DNA of 64,000 bases, taken from Austropuccinia psidii. Lineage: Eukaryota; Basidiomycota; Pucciniomycetes; Pucciniales; Sphaerophragmiaceae. Positions 11,524 through 21,622 of the stretch are shown here, piece by piece. The stretch spans positions 62,117,112 through 62,181,111 of the forward strand of contig JALGQZ010000004.1 in assembly GCA_023105745.1 (NCBI GenBank), written 5' to 3'. Position numbers and translations under genes: made by a program. Position 1 is the stretch's first letter. The number at the start of each line of letters is the position of its first letter. The notes beneath the pieces were generated by a model. That model was not told the DNA's origin. It made no database searches and saw only the letters and a list, made by a program, of their open reading frames with translations.

Positions 11524-12030
11524 CTAAAAAATACAAATAAATATAAGTCTTTTCTATAAAAGTGTTATTTTTGGTGAGATATGGCAATTTTCCACATAAA
11601 AATTGCTTTTATATGTTTTTTTTAAAAAAGTGAAAATAATTAAAGAAATGAAATTAAAATGAATAAAATAACTTTTTTATTGGTTTTTAATATTTTTATT
11701 ATTTTTTATGTTTTTATTTTTGAAGAATAAAATAAAATTAATATGATTCTTTTAAAAATTAATTTATAATATAAAATTAATTTTAACTTATAAAATATCT
11801 TTTTTAATCACTACAGTCACTCGAAGGAACTTTTTGCAAGTCTAAGGATGTGAAAAACCACATGTAAGACAGTACAATTGCTTTCCAAATGCCTCAATAG
11901 CTTTTAAAATCAATAAATATAAAATTATTATATAATTTTTTGATTATAATTCTCATTTATTACGTGATAAACTCAATTATAATCTGTTTAAAGGTCTTTT
12001 GAGAGTAAATATCACAGCCAGGCCCCCAAA
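11524..12030 (-). other. A1 leader with primer-binding site
   Basis: Directly after the 5' LTR the minus strand reads TTTGGGGGCCTGGCTGTGAT (12011-12030), a candidate PBS shared with B, E and A2. The rest is AT-rich leader. TTATAAGTTAAA near 11788 resembles the B and E leader donor but has lost the consensus. An acceptor TTTTTTAG|TG lies at 11524-11525. I see no tRNA whose 3' end I can match with certainty. Confidence 0.6.
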
Positions 12031-14012
12031 TGTAAGGCTTGACTATGAAACAATAAGTAAAAATTACTAATATTTTACTTATTGTACTATGAATGTCCTT
12101 TTTAATGAAATAAATAAGATAAAAATAATTATAATAAGAAAGAATTATTATAATTATGGCGTAAAATAATTATATTATTAAATAAATATAATAATATAAT
12201 TTATATTATAAAAAATAATATATATATAATTAATATATTAATATAAGATAATTAATATATTAAAAGGCACTTTATTATTGTTACCAACAAATAATAAAGG
12301 CGTAGAAAATTGGTTTTTATTAATAAAAAGCAATTAGTAACAATAATATTACCAATATCAAAGCTATAAATTAATATAAATACTATTTATATCAATTATG
12401 GAATTATTAAAAATTAATAATAGAGGAAAGTTAATATAATAAGAGAAATAACCTACTTTTAATGCTTAAAATAATAATTTTGAGTAAATTTATGCCTAGA
12501 AATGTAAATAAAACTTATTTAAATTGTAGTTACAATGAATTTTAAGAGAAATCACAAATTTTCTTGCTTTTACGTGGAACTGAAGTTTTTGAGAGAAATT
12601 TAAACAAAACAATTAAATAATTGTAATAATCACGTCAAAGATGAAGATTATTATAAGATGATCTTTGGTCTTTGATAATATAAAAGTTTTATATATAAAG
12701 AATAAAGGAATTACCTTTTTATTTAATGATTTAATGTTTTGTAAGCATCTGAGGGGAAAACAGAGGAAAAAGAGCTATATTTATAGTAAATACCTCCCTT
12801 CTAGAGTCCAACAGGCTTCTAGTAGACGTGCACTGATCATATCCACTGGAATTGATCAATATTTTAAGGTTTGTTGATGATTACATCATGATCAAACCAT
12901 CTTATCTCATTATTACATCATTATTTAGAGTTATCACTATAACTCTAAGTTTGATGGCGTCAAGGCTTGGAAGAACCCCAAATTTTGTGGATTGTATTAG
13001 TTTTAATAATAAACTAACATTATTCACCAATTGTATCACTCATATGACTGTTAAACTTAATTTAAAGTTACAGTGAGTGATCATAAATGATCAAATTAAG
13101 CTCAAACTTTGATCCTTCATAACATTTAAGATTTACACGCTACAGCAAATCAGAGAGTGAATTCTAATAGCTTGGAGTAACCGTATTATGTTTCCAAGAG
13201 CATTTCATTACATCATCAAAACTCCATTTTTGATGATTTTTCTTGTAACTCATCTTTTCTGTCAAAATTTAATATTTTAACCTTCAAACCATGATTTCAA
13301 GGGGTTATACCTTGAATATTATAATAACAAATACATCATTATTCACGAATGAACTAGTAGAATCCAACTGTATACTTTTTTTTAAGTTTGGACCACTTTC
13401 ACAACAAAGTGGTCAACAGCTCTGTTGATTTTAGTCAATAATCCCTTACAGGTTTTAACCTTGTCTATAATTTGTGAAATAAAATTCATTTCTGTATTTC
13501 TACAGTAATTAAGTGATGAATTTCTTTTTGGTTCATAACTCTATCATGCATATTTCAAAAGATATTAGCTAAAATCCTTGAATATATGCATTGACCAAAA
13601 AAGTGCATATATTCAGCTTGATTCCTTAAGTATTGACTTTTGAGCTTAGCTTCTTAATTGTTTTATATGTGGGCTTTTATGGAGAATCCAAGGGTTCCAT
13701 TTATTTCACATGTTGTTTCATTGGGTTTTGAAATAATCAAGGATTTTTGTTTTTTCTAAGGTATTATTACTTATAACTTATTAAATATTGACTTTACAGA
13801 TATGCCATAAAAATGGTATATGTGTATTTTACCATGGGGAATCCAATGGTATAATTTATTTCACATGTTTATTCATTGGTTTTTAAGTTAAACCAAGTTT
13901 TATGCCAATTTATGGCTTTTTTGTAGCTTTAAGGTACTTAATTTAATGTATAATTATTTTAAATGTTTCTTGTGACCTTTTTGGGTATGTGGTCATATCT
14001 CAAACGTTCACA
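12031..14012 (-). repeat. A1 5' LTR
   Basis: This is the partner of 3399-5379, with the same termini (TGTAAGG...GTTCACA in plus orientation) and the same inverted repeats. It drives transcription leftward into the element. The open frames at 12665 and 12852 recur in every A LTR only because the DNA is copied. Confidence 0.9.
12776..12785 (-). promoter_or_regulatory. A1 TATA box
   Basis: TATAAATATA on the minus strand follows GGGAGGTATTTAC and precedes GCTCTTTTTCC. The same context carries TATAAATAG in A2 at 62018. This is the likely U3 core promoter; the start site is not determined. Confidence 0.6.
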
Positions 14013-15581
14013 ACCATAAACCTTAATTTCCACCTTCCATCTGATATACAGAGTAAGAGGCTTAACCCCATTAAATGGGGATCCAAAATGAAGATCTATG
14101 TCAGGGCTATTCAATGGTACTAGCCAAACTGAGCTAGACCCAGAATTCCAGAAGCTATGACCAAAATAAGGTCAAATAAGGGTGAATAAAATATTCACCT
14201 CTCATCTAAATTCTATGGTTTAGTGTGAGATACCTAAAGTGAGGTCTTTTTGGAAAGCACACAATCAGGGCTATCTGATGGTTCCATCAATTTCCACATA
14301 CCCCATCTAGAACAGATGTTATGGGGCAAACAAGCTCCATACAGCTTGAAGCAAAAACATATATATGTACAAAAAATCTTGTACATGGCATAACTTTGCC
14401 ATACTTAATGATAAACATATCAAATGAGGTACCATTGTGTAGATTACATCCAGGGTTACACAATGAACCAACCTTGAGCTTGATATCTCAAGAACTGACA
14501 AACCTATGGCAGATTTAAGCTCAAAGTCCCACAGTTAGACTAATACAGTCTTACTGTGGGATATTCTCCCATAAGTATGATTATGAGGTGTCAAATACAT
14601 CAAGAAGCATGTTTATACTTCAATACCTCATAATTTATTCAATACTGGTGTCAGCCTGTGACTCAAAACCAGAGCACAAGCATGACAGCCAAAATACCAT
14701 AAACCAATGGTATAGCCAAAATACCACCAAAACATGGAGCTGAGCCAAATTAGCTCAAAAGGTATCAAAAGATAGAGAAAATTCACCTCTTTCTGAAAAT
14801 ATAAGTCCCATCACCATAGGACAAGAAATAACAAAGTTATTCCTGCTCAAAGTTATTGCTGAGCATAAACCTTAATTTTAACCTCTCATCTAAAATCTAG
14901 AAGGAGAGGCTTAACCCCATCAAATGGGTATTCAAAATGAAGCTCTAAGCCAGGGCTATCCAATGGTACCAGCCAAACTGAGCTAGCACCAGTATTACTT
15001 GAGTTATGGTCAAATTCAGACCAAATAAGGGTGAACAAAACATTCACCTCCCATCTAACTTTTACAGTTTTAGTGTGAGATACCTAAAGTGGGGTCTTTT
15101 TGGAAAGAGCACAATCAGGGCTATCTGATGGTGCCATCCATTTCCCCATAACTCAACTACAACAGAAGTTATTGGCCAAACAAGCTTAATACAGCTTTTG
15201 ACCAGACCACGCCAATGTACAAAAATACTTGTACATGGGATAACTTTGTCATATTTAATGATAACCATGTCAAGTTGGGTACCATTGTGTAGAGCTCATT
15301 CAGAGCTATTCAATGAACCAACTTTGAGCTTGAAATCTCAAAAACGGACAGAGTTATGACCATTTTAAGGTCAAAATCCCACCTGCTGTCAGATACAGCC
15401 TTACCATGGGATAATATCCCATAACCATGAATATGAGGTGTCAAATAGACAAAGAAGCATGTTTTTACTTCAATACCTCATATGTCAGTCAATACTGGGG
15501 TCCCATACAGTTTCTGTACAACATTCTACGTGTCATACGCGTCAGAATCAGGCTGTGAGGTCCCCAGATGAAAATTTTCAC

Positions 15582-15640
15582 CCTGTATTGGTGAAAACTG
15601 CCCAGATGTGGTTTCAAAACCACATCTGAGCCCAATACAG
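15582..15640. promoter_or_regulatory. B-family U3 hairpin
   Basis: The inner arms CAGATGTGGTTT and AAACCACATCTG (15603-15628) are separated by two bases. Outer arms CCTGTATTGG and CCAATACAGG extend the inverted repeat. It recurs in B2 (27777-27802 and near 41800) and decayed in B1. It lies about 100 bp upstream of the TATA-like site, so it could be a protein-binding or RNA structural element. Confidence 0.55.
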
Positions 15641-15742
15641 GGTATACAGGCTGTTTGCAAACCACAAGCCTGTCATAGAGACTGAAAAATCTCCACTTCC
15701 TCTACGTGGAAAGGTCTAGCAGCCTTTCCACCTCAATTTCAG

Positions 15743-15751
15743 GATAAAAGG
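15743..15751 (+). promoter_or_regulatory. B3 TATA-like box
   Basis: GATAAAAGG occurs in the context TTTCAGGATAAAAGGAGG. The same box is kept in B1 (about 16297) and B2 (minus strand, about 41671). It is the likely B-family core promoter. Confidence 0.5.
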
Positions 15752-16622
15752 AGGGCTTTTCACAGCCAAAAACCTTTCCTCATCCTGCTCTTGAATAACC
15801 TACGTAGTAAACTGTCAAAAACAGTTTTACTCTTGGTTAAATAATCAGGTATAATTATCATCTTTAATTATTGTAGACTTCATTATTGTAATCCAACAGA
15901 TAAAGCCTGCACCCAGGGTTCTCAATAGCGCTCACCACCACTATTTCTCAATAGTAGAACCCTTTTATCTTATTATAAACCTTTATAAATATTTTTTAAA
16001 ATCATTTTCTGCCGTGTCACATACACAGTTAAAGTTGTAATTAGCCTAGTTATACCTTTATCATAGTATCATCCTGACAACTGGGGTCCCATACAGGTTC
16101 TGTACAGCATTCTACGCATCATACATGTCAGAAGAGGGCTATGTGGTCCCCAGATGAAAATTTTCACCCTGTATTGGTGAAAACTGCCCAGATGTGGTTT
16201 CAAAAACACATCTGAGCCCAATTTAGAGAATACAGGCACTATTAAATCCCCAAGACAGTACTCTAAAGTGAAAAGGGGCCATTCCACCCCATTTAGGATA
16301 AAAGGAGGCCTTTTCTCAACCAGAAAAGGTTTCCTCATCCTGCTCTTGAATTCCTACATAGTAAAGCTTTGAAAAACAGTTATAATCTTGGAAAATAAGC
16401 AGGTTATACTATAAAATTTAGTATTGTAGACATTATTATTTTGACCCATCAGGTAAAGCTGCACCCAGGGCTTTCAACAGCACTCACCACCACTAATAAT
16501 CATTAGTAAAGCCCTTTAATTTGATTAAAAACCTATTTTTTTAACATTATTATCAGTGTCACAGTCATAGTTTAGGTTGTAAATACTCTCTATTATCACC
16601 TCTTCATAGACTCAGCCTGGCA

Positions 16623-16642
16623 TTTTGGGGGCCTGGGCATGT
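16623..16642 (+). other. B1 primer-binding site
   Basis: TTTTGGGGGCCTGGGCATG follows the 5' LTR immediately. It corresponds to the sites at 41316-41334 (B2), 12011-12030 (A1), 55940-55958 (E1) and 62773 (A2), although the LTRs themselves differ. Confidence 0.6.
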
Positions 16643-16666
16643 TTTTAAACTTTTTGGACCTTATAA

Positions 16667-17242
16667 GTGAGTTTTTCTCCTATTTTCTTCATTCTGACAC
16701 TTTTTTTTCTTTTTTTAGTCATTAAGTTTATTAAAAACTAAATATAATATGTATCTTATATTTGTTTTTTGAGTGTTATATGCTACATAAAACTGTGTTT
16801 TCTTTTATTCTACTGACCTTGTTGTGTGGCTGATTCTAATTCAATCACCACAAAACCCTTATTTTTGGCGTGTTTTACATACGTCCACACCTTAAGCCAT
16901 TAATATAGTCCTTTTTTTAATTAAATAAGGACACCTCTTACTGTAAAAGCAATGGTGGAGGCATTGTTGGGTACATTGTCAATTTCAATTACCCTCATAC
17001 ATAACCACTTTTTCAGATTATACTTGCTAATTAAAAGTTAATCTGTGAGATACTGGTATACAAAAAGTGTGCCAGATATCTGTAAGCTGTATTTCTGACG
17101 TGGAGTTGTTAATTCAATTACACTGTCATAATCCTAGGCCATAAGATAGAAATATATTGCCCAGAGGCCATTCTTAGACGTGCAAACATCATTTCAAGAA
17201 GTCCTAACTGACGATAAGCCCTCTTTTTCCTGTCTGATTCAG
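16667..17242 (+). other. B1 leader intron (predicted)
   Basis: The donor is TTATAA|GTGAGT and the acceptor is TTCCTGTCTGATTCAG|TG, 576 bp apart. Joining them makes A|TG, an AUG in frame with the exon at 17243. B2 has the same pair (41289 to 40756) and E1 has a 61-bp version. Apart from this, 16643-17242 is non-coding leader. Confidence 0.55.
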
Positions 17243-18311
17243 TGAAAGAAAACTACATTCCACTAGAGACCCAGTCACAGGCCAGCATACCAGTGACACA
17301 CTCAGAACCAGAGGGAAGCAAGAGAAAAGGAAATAGGCACAGTGAAGGCCTTATAACAGCTAAAAAGTGGATGCCCAGTGCCACTCAAAGGAATACAAAA
17401 CCACAAAACTCTGCATCAATACAAGGTAAACCAACCTTAACAACTTTTACAGGGAAGATTGCAGTCTTTAACCCAGTTTTAACCTCTAAAGGTAAATTTC
17501 CAACAGCAGCAGACAAATAATTTGTACAAGGCACAGTCAAAGGTAAATACCCTAAGAACATAAAGTTTTTGACTTCTTGCAAACACTGATATGTCACCCG
17601 TACACCTCAGATACCTTGGTTCCCAAAGGAACCAGGCAGAGGAAAGAGAAGGCCTGTCCAGAACCAGAAGACCTGGAAGAGGACACCTTGGACACAGGGG
17701 TGGATGCTAAGACACTTAGGGAAATCATACCCACTCTACCATTCACATTTCAATTCAACAGAAACCTCAAATGAGAGGACTGGAAGGATATGGATCAAGC
17801 TCTTAAGCTCCACCAACTCCTCAAAGACCTTTTTCAATGAAGCATGGACATCAAGAGATTCAACCTGGCATCCCACTGGGCAGAACTAGGAGCAAGTTTC
17901 CAGAAGATATTTCTCAAAGAGATAGACTTCAGAGACCTTATAGTAATCACCAAAGGTTGGAATCCCACCAGGAAGTTCAGAATCATGGAGGTGAGGGCAA
18001 ACAGGATAAGGGAGAATCAAGCAACCATCCAAGCTATAGAAGAACAACTGACCCAGACAGGGCATATTCAGATTCCTTCAGGCTCACAAGGAGTAGACCA
18101 AACCAGCTCTCCAGTGGCTTCACACCATTCAGGAACCAAGAGATCAGTGGCCAAGAGTCACCATTCTTCACAAACCCAGGTAGTTTCCAGGAGAGGCCAA
18201 GGATACACGGGCAAAAACAAGACCACCTTCAATCAAAGGAATAGAGAGTCAGACCCAATGATCCAGAAGCTGTTAGATTTGGCGAAAGAAGCTCACAAGA
18301 ACCAGAATTAG
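17243..18311 (+). pseudogene. B1 overlapping accessory ORF, spliced
   Basis: Exon 1 is 17243-17542 (300 nt) and exon 2 is 17611-18311; the 68-bp GT-AG intron is phase 1. The predicted protein of about 333 residues begins M(split)KENYIPLETQ. It passes through an acidic CPEPEDLEED patch and LKEIDFRDLIVITKGWNP, and ends SDPMIQKLLDLAKEAHKNQN before TAG at 18309. Exon 2 overlaps gag in another frame. It has stops at 17518, 17772 and 17838; the last is shared with B2 (40158-40160). Family and function are unrecognised. The GWNP block recurs in A and, as GWHP, in E. Confidence 0.6.
17543..17610 (+). other. B1 intron carrying the gag start codon
   Basis: AAAG|GTAAATACC to ACACCTCAG, 68 bp, the same length as in B2 (40388-40455). 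The gag ATG (17591) lies 20 bases before the 3' splice site. Unspliced RNA would start Gag here; spliced RNA would lose that start. Confidence 0.55.
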
Positions 18312-19660
18312 TTGTACATAACTCTAGAATCAGTAGTCCTATTGGTAGAAATATTACCCCCACTCAGATTCAACATAATGTTGTTACACTTGAGAGTAGC
18401 TTGAACAGTGATGCACTGAGGTTACAAATGTCCCAATTTGCTGAGCAAACTCAAAATCAGTTTGCAGAACTTGAAGCAAGCCATGAGAGGATGAAAACAT
18501 TAAGAGACTCCATGGACAAAATCGTTGAAACTCTTCAAGAAGGACATGCTCAATTTAGAAAGGCCTCTGAAGAAACCAACAAAAGACTGAATCTAGTCTT
18601 TGAAGAACAACACCACATCAAAAGGGACAGGGATTTTCTGGATAAAGACATAAACAAACTGTTTAATGTCTACCATAACATGAAGCTCCAACCACAAGGC
18701 CATGTTATGGATAATCAATGTTACCAAGAGGACATCAAAGCAGATGCCATGTTGGTGAAGAAGGAAATATCTCCATCTCAATACCAGGATGGAGATAAAA
18801 TGCCTTATTATGAGAAGGAAGCCTTAAAACAGCTTCCAGAAACCTCAAGCTGGCCTAAATTCTTTGGTACAGGAGAATATGATCATGTGGAACTCATAGA
18901 TTTTATTGATGGACTCTTCATTGATGTACCAAGCATACCAGACTACTGAATTACTGCTAGACTTAATTCAGAATTTAAAAGACATGCTTGTATTTGGTAC
19001 ACAGAAATGAAAGAAATCTATGGCAGGAGAAACTGGCTATGGTGGAAGAGTCAAATCATCCAAAAGCACAGCAATGGTACTTGGATATGGCAAAAGACCA
19101 TGTCATTTTAAAATGACAAGTATTTAGTGTACAAAGATCCATATGAATGGTGTCTTAGACAGTCTAAAAGACTTAAAGCCATTGATCCTAATATGAAGAT
19201 TCAGATGAGGGATCACAAATTCCTGACACAAATTCCAGGAGAACTAGAGCATGCAGTAAAATGCAGATGCAACCAAAATTGCACTTTAGATGACATTGCA
19301 AATACCTTACAAGACATAAGGAAAAGAACAAATATAGGGAAATTTTCCCCATATAAAAGCAGTGGTTTCAAAGAGAAACAACCTTTTAGGGTGGAGCTCA
19401 AAGATAAACCCAAAGAAAGAGTGGCAGAAGTGACTACAAAGAAAAATTCTTGTCACAATTGTGGTTCAACAGACCACTATGCCAACACCTGTCCAAAGGC
19501 AAAGAAAAAAGCTATGCCATTGAGAAATTCCCAGAGGAGCAATACTCCTCAGAGGATTTTGAATCAGACTCTATGGGAGATACCATCAGAGAACAATCTG
19601 ATGAAGACCAAGACCCAAGAGAGGAATTTCTGGTGGAATACTAAGAGGAAACACCACTAG
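17591..19660 (+). pseudogene. B1 gag
   Basis: The start is MSPVHLRYLGSQRNQ, equal to the longer B2 frame. A TAA near 17708 interrupts it. The frame continues through 17837-18244 and a helical segment (18401 on, LRLQMSQFAEQTQNQF) to SSWPKFFGTGEYDHV. A Trp codon has become TGA at 18947. The C-terminal part (19127 on) carries GELEHAVKCRCNQNCTLDDI and an intact CCHC knuckle CHNCGSTDHYANTC (19451-19492). A frameshift follows near 19505. It would form the particle and bind RNA. Confidence 0.82.
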
Positions 19661-19689
19661 AAATCCAGGACATACAGTTTTAAGCAGCC

Positions 19690-20450
19690 ATGCCACAAAA
19701 AACTTCCAATAAAAGCTTGTGCAAACATACACAGGATGCACAGACATTCCTGGTCACACCTGCCAAAGGAATGCCATACATACATGGGACAGCCACAAAA
19801 ATGACTGTTTGCATTGACAATTCTCAACCCCCATTGATCATTGATAGTGGGGCAAACTGCTCCATAGTGGCCAGAAATCATCTGGAAAACCACTTCCCAA
19901 ATTGGGAAAGCCAGCTCTTTCCAAGCAAGGCAAAGAACTTCAAAATTGCTTCAGGGAAGATGACTTCCATTGGGAAAATTATCAAAGAGATTATTATACC
20001 CCACAGGAAGCATAATATCAGACTCAACCCAGAGTTCGTCATGCTTGATGATTCCCACATCCAAGAGCTCTTACTGGGGACAGATTAGCCAAGGATGTAT
20101 GGCATTGATATTTACAATATTAAAAAGAGGAGCATTACAGTTGGTACCAACAAGGAAAAGGAATTTTTAATTGATATATACCAAATATCTGCCCAGGATC
20201 GACTTGAAGAACTACTTAATGAGTTCAGAGAGGGCCAGTTCAGCACTATCCTCACCAGTAAACAGAAACTAAGTTTGTTGAAGATGCTGACAAAGAATTG
20301 ACCAGAATTTTCTATTGGTAAGGAACCATTAGGCCAAATTAGAGGCCATGATATAGAACTATATCTGGATGCGGAAAGACCTTATCCACTCATTCTCAGG
20401 AGACCTCCATACCTAGCAAGTCTGGAGACTAGGAAAGAAATTGAAAAACA
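19690..20450 (+). pseudogene. B1 aspartic protease
   Basis: The frame 19690-20088 contains the retropepsin signature IIDSGANCSIVAR after the IHGTATKMTVCID strand. It continues to a LLLGTD segment typical of the C-terminal half, where a TAG ends the frame. The 20095-20301 frame continues as the linker to RT. It lies between the zinc knuckle and RT. Confidence 0.8.
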
Positions 20451-21230
20451 CATCAATTAATTGCTAGACATGGATGTCATCAGAAAGATTTGACACAATG
20501 AAATTGTTGAAATCACCAATCATGTCCTGATCACCTGGCATGATGGCAAATCTAGGCTGTGTGGAGCTTTCAGAGCTCTGAACAACTACACAAAAGCTGA
20601 CAGGTACCCTATATCTAGGAAACCTCATGCTTTAGAAAAACTAGCAAAAGCCAAATACATAACCAAAATGGATTTTATGAAAGGTTTTCACCAGAATGGG
20701 GTAAACCAAACGCCATGAAATTACTTAGAATCATATGCCATATGGGCATATATGAGTACACCATGATGCCATTTGGCATCAAAAATGCACCATCCCACTT
20801 TGAAAGGTTGATGAATACAATATTTCAAGATAAAATACTGGAAGGCTGGATGGTAGTATATATTGATGACATCATTATATACTCAGAGACATGGGAAGAC
20901 CATGTGCAGTACATAGACAGAGTCCTCAGTAAATGCACACCCATCAATCTGAAAATTTTGCTTAAGAACTGCAATTTTGGCCAACAAGAGCTATTAGCTC
21001 TACGACATAAAGTCTCAGGTCTTAGTATGGAAAGAAACCAGAAAAAAGTAGCAGCAGTACTGCAAAAGCCAGTACCAAAGAACTCAAAAGAGATGCAATC
21101 TTTCCTTGGGTTTGCTAGCTACTATAGAAACCACATCAAAAATTTTGCCCACATAACTAGTAGTCTATGCAAGTTATGCTCAGAAGATGTAGTTTTTGAA
21201 ATTACCAAGGAAAAAAGAGATGCATATGAG
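20451..21230 (+). pseudogene. B1 reverse transcriptase
   Basis: The N-terminal blocks (RRPPYLAS, SRLCGAFRALNNYTKADRYP) are split by stops at about 20458 and 20491. The main frame from 20715 has [15 protein letters not shown], the YIDD box at 20859-20870 and [15 protein letters not shown] frameshift near 20700 separates the halves. The catalytic Asp pair is preserved. By homology to B2 this would be an RT of the same clade as A1 and E1, distinct from D. Confidence 0.87.
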
Positions 21231-21622
21231 AGGACCAAACATGAACTAATGAATGCACCTGTTCTCATCTTACCTTACTTTGAACTACCATTCAAGTTAT
21301 ACATAGATGCAGCATGCTGCCAAGCCTTAGGATCAGCCCTTCACCAGAGACAAATTGTAGATGGTGAACCAAGAGAGGGGGTGATATTCTACATCTCTAG
21401 GGAACTGAAGGATTCAGAAGCCAGGTATGGGGCAACCTAGACTGAATTTCTATGCTTAGTCTGGGCTCTAGATAAACTCCAATATTATTTGGAGAGTGCA
21501 GTCTTTGAAGTCTAAACAGACTTCAAAGCCTTGAAGTCTTTACTGAACATGTAGACTACCAATAGAAACATGTTGAGGTGGCAAATAGCCATCCAAGATT
21601 ATAGAGGCAATATTATCATAAT
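21231..21622 (+). pseudogene. B1 RNase H, truncated
   Basis: It begins with [23 protein letters not shown], carrying the first catalytic Asp, and runs to EARYGAT, where Gln has become TAG (21438). The segment QIAIQDYRGNIII is the last host sequence before D1 at 21623. The B1 integrase must lie beyond D1/D2, outside the window. Confidence 0.82.

Larger units (their letters stand above)
3399..14012 (-). mobile_element. A1: complete, degenerate A-family element
   Basis: A 10.6-kb minus-strand Ty3/gypsy element with two LTRs of 1981 and 1982 bp. By eye these are about 95% identical over a sample. It sits in the B1 5' LTR with target-site duplication AGCAT (3394-3398) and ACCAT (14013-14017), one mismatch. 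The internal order on the minus strand is PBS, leader, gag, PR, RT, RH, INT, chromodomain-like tail and PPT. Confidence 0.92.
14649..16079 (+). mobile_element. B3: solo B-family LTR
   Basis: A 1431-bp LTR from TGTCAGCCTGTGAC to ATCCTGACA, inserted in the B1 5' LTR with perfect 5-bp target-site duplication ACTGG (14644-14648 and 16080-16084). It has no internal region, so it is the product of LTR-LTR recombination. It is the best-preserved B LTR in the window. No gene is seen. Confidence 0.93.
3182..16622 (+). repeat. B1 5' LTR in three pieces
   Basis: The pieces are 3182-3398, 14013-14648 and 16080-16622. Read without A1 (3399-14012) and B3 (14649-16079) they give about 1.39 kb from TGTCAGCCTGTGAC to CAGCCTGGCA, matching the 1402- and 1437-bp LTRs of B2. 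The 3' end is mutated from CCTGACA to CCTGGCA. A TATA-like GATAAAAGG lies at about 16297, and a decayed copy of the B-family U3 hairpin lies near 16195. Confidence 0.85.
3182..21622 (+). mobile_element. B1: Ty3/gypsy element, 5' part
   Basis: Plus-strand B element comprising a split 5' LTR (3182-16622), PBS, leader, gag, protease, RT and the start of RNase H. The D1 element cuts it at 21622. The integrase and 3' LTR are not in the window. A1 and B3 are inserted in its LTR. All frames carry stops or frameshifts, so the copy is dead. Confidence 0.88.
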
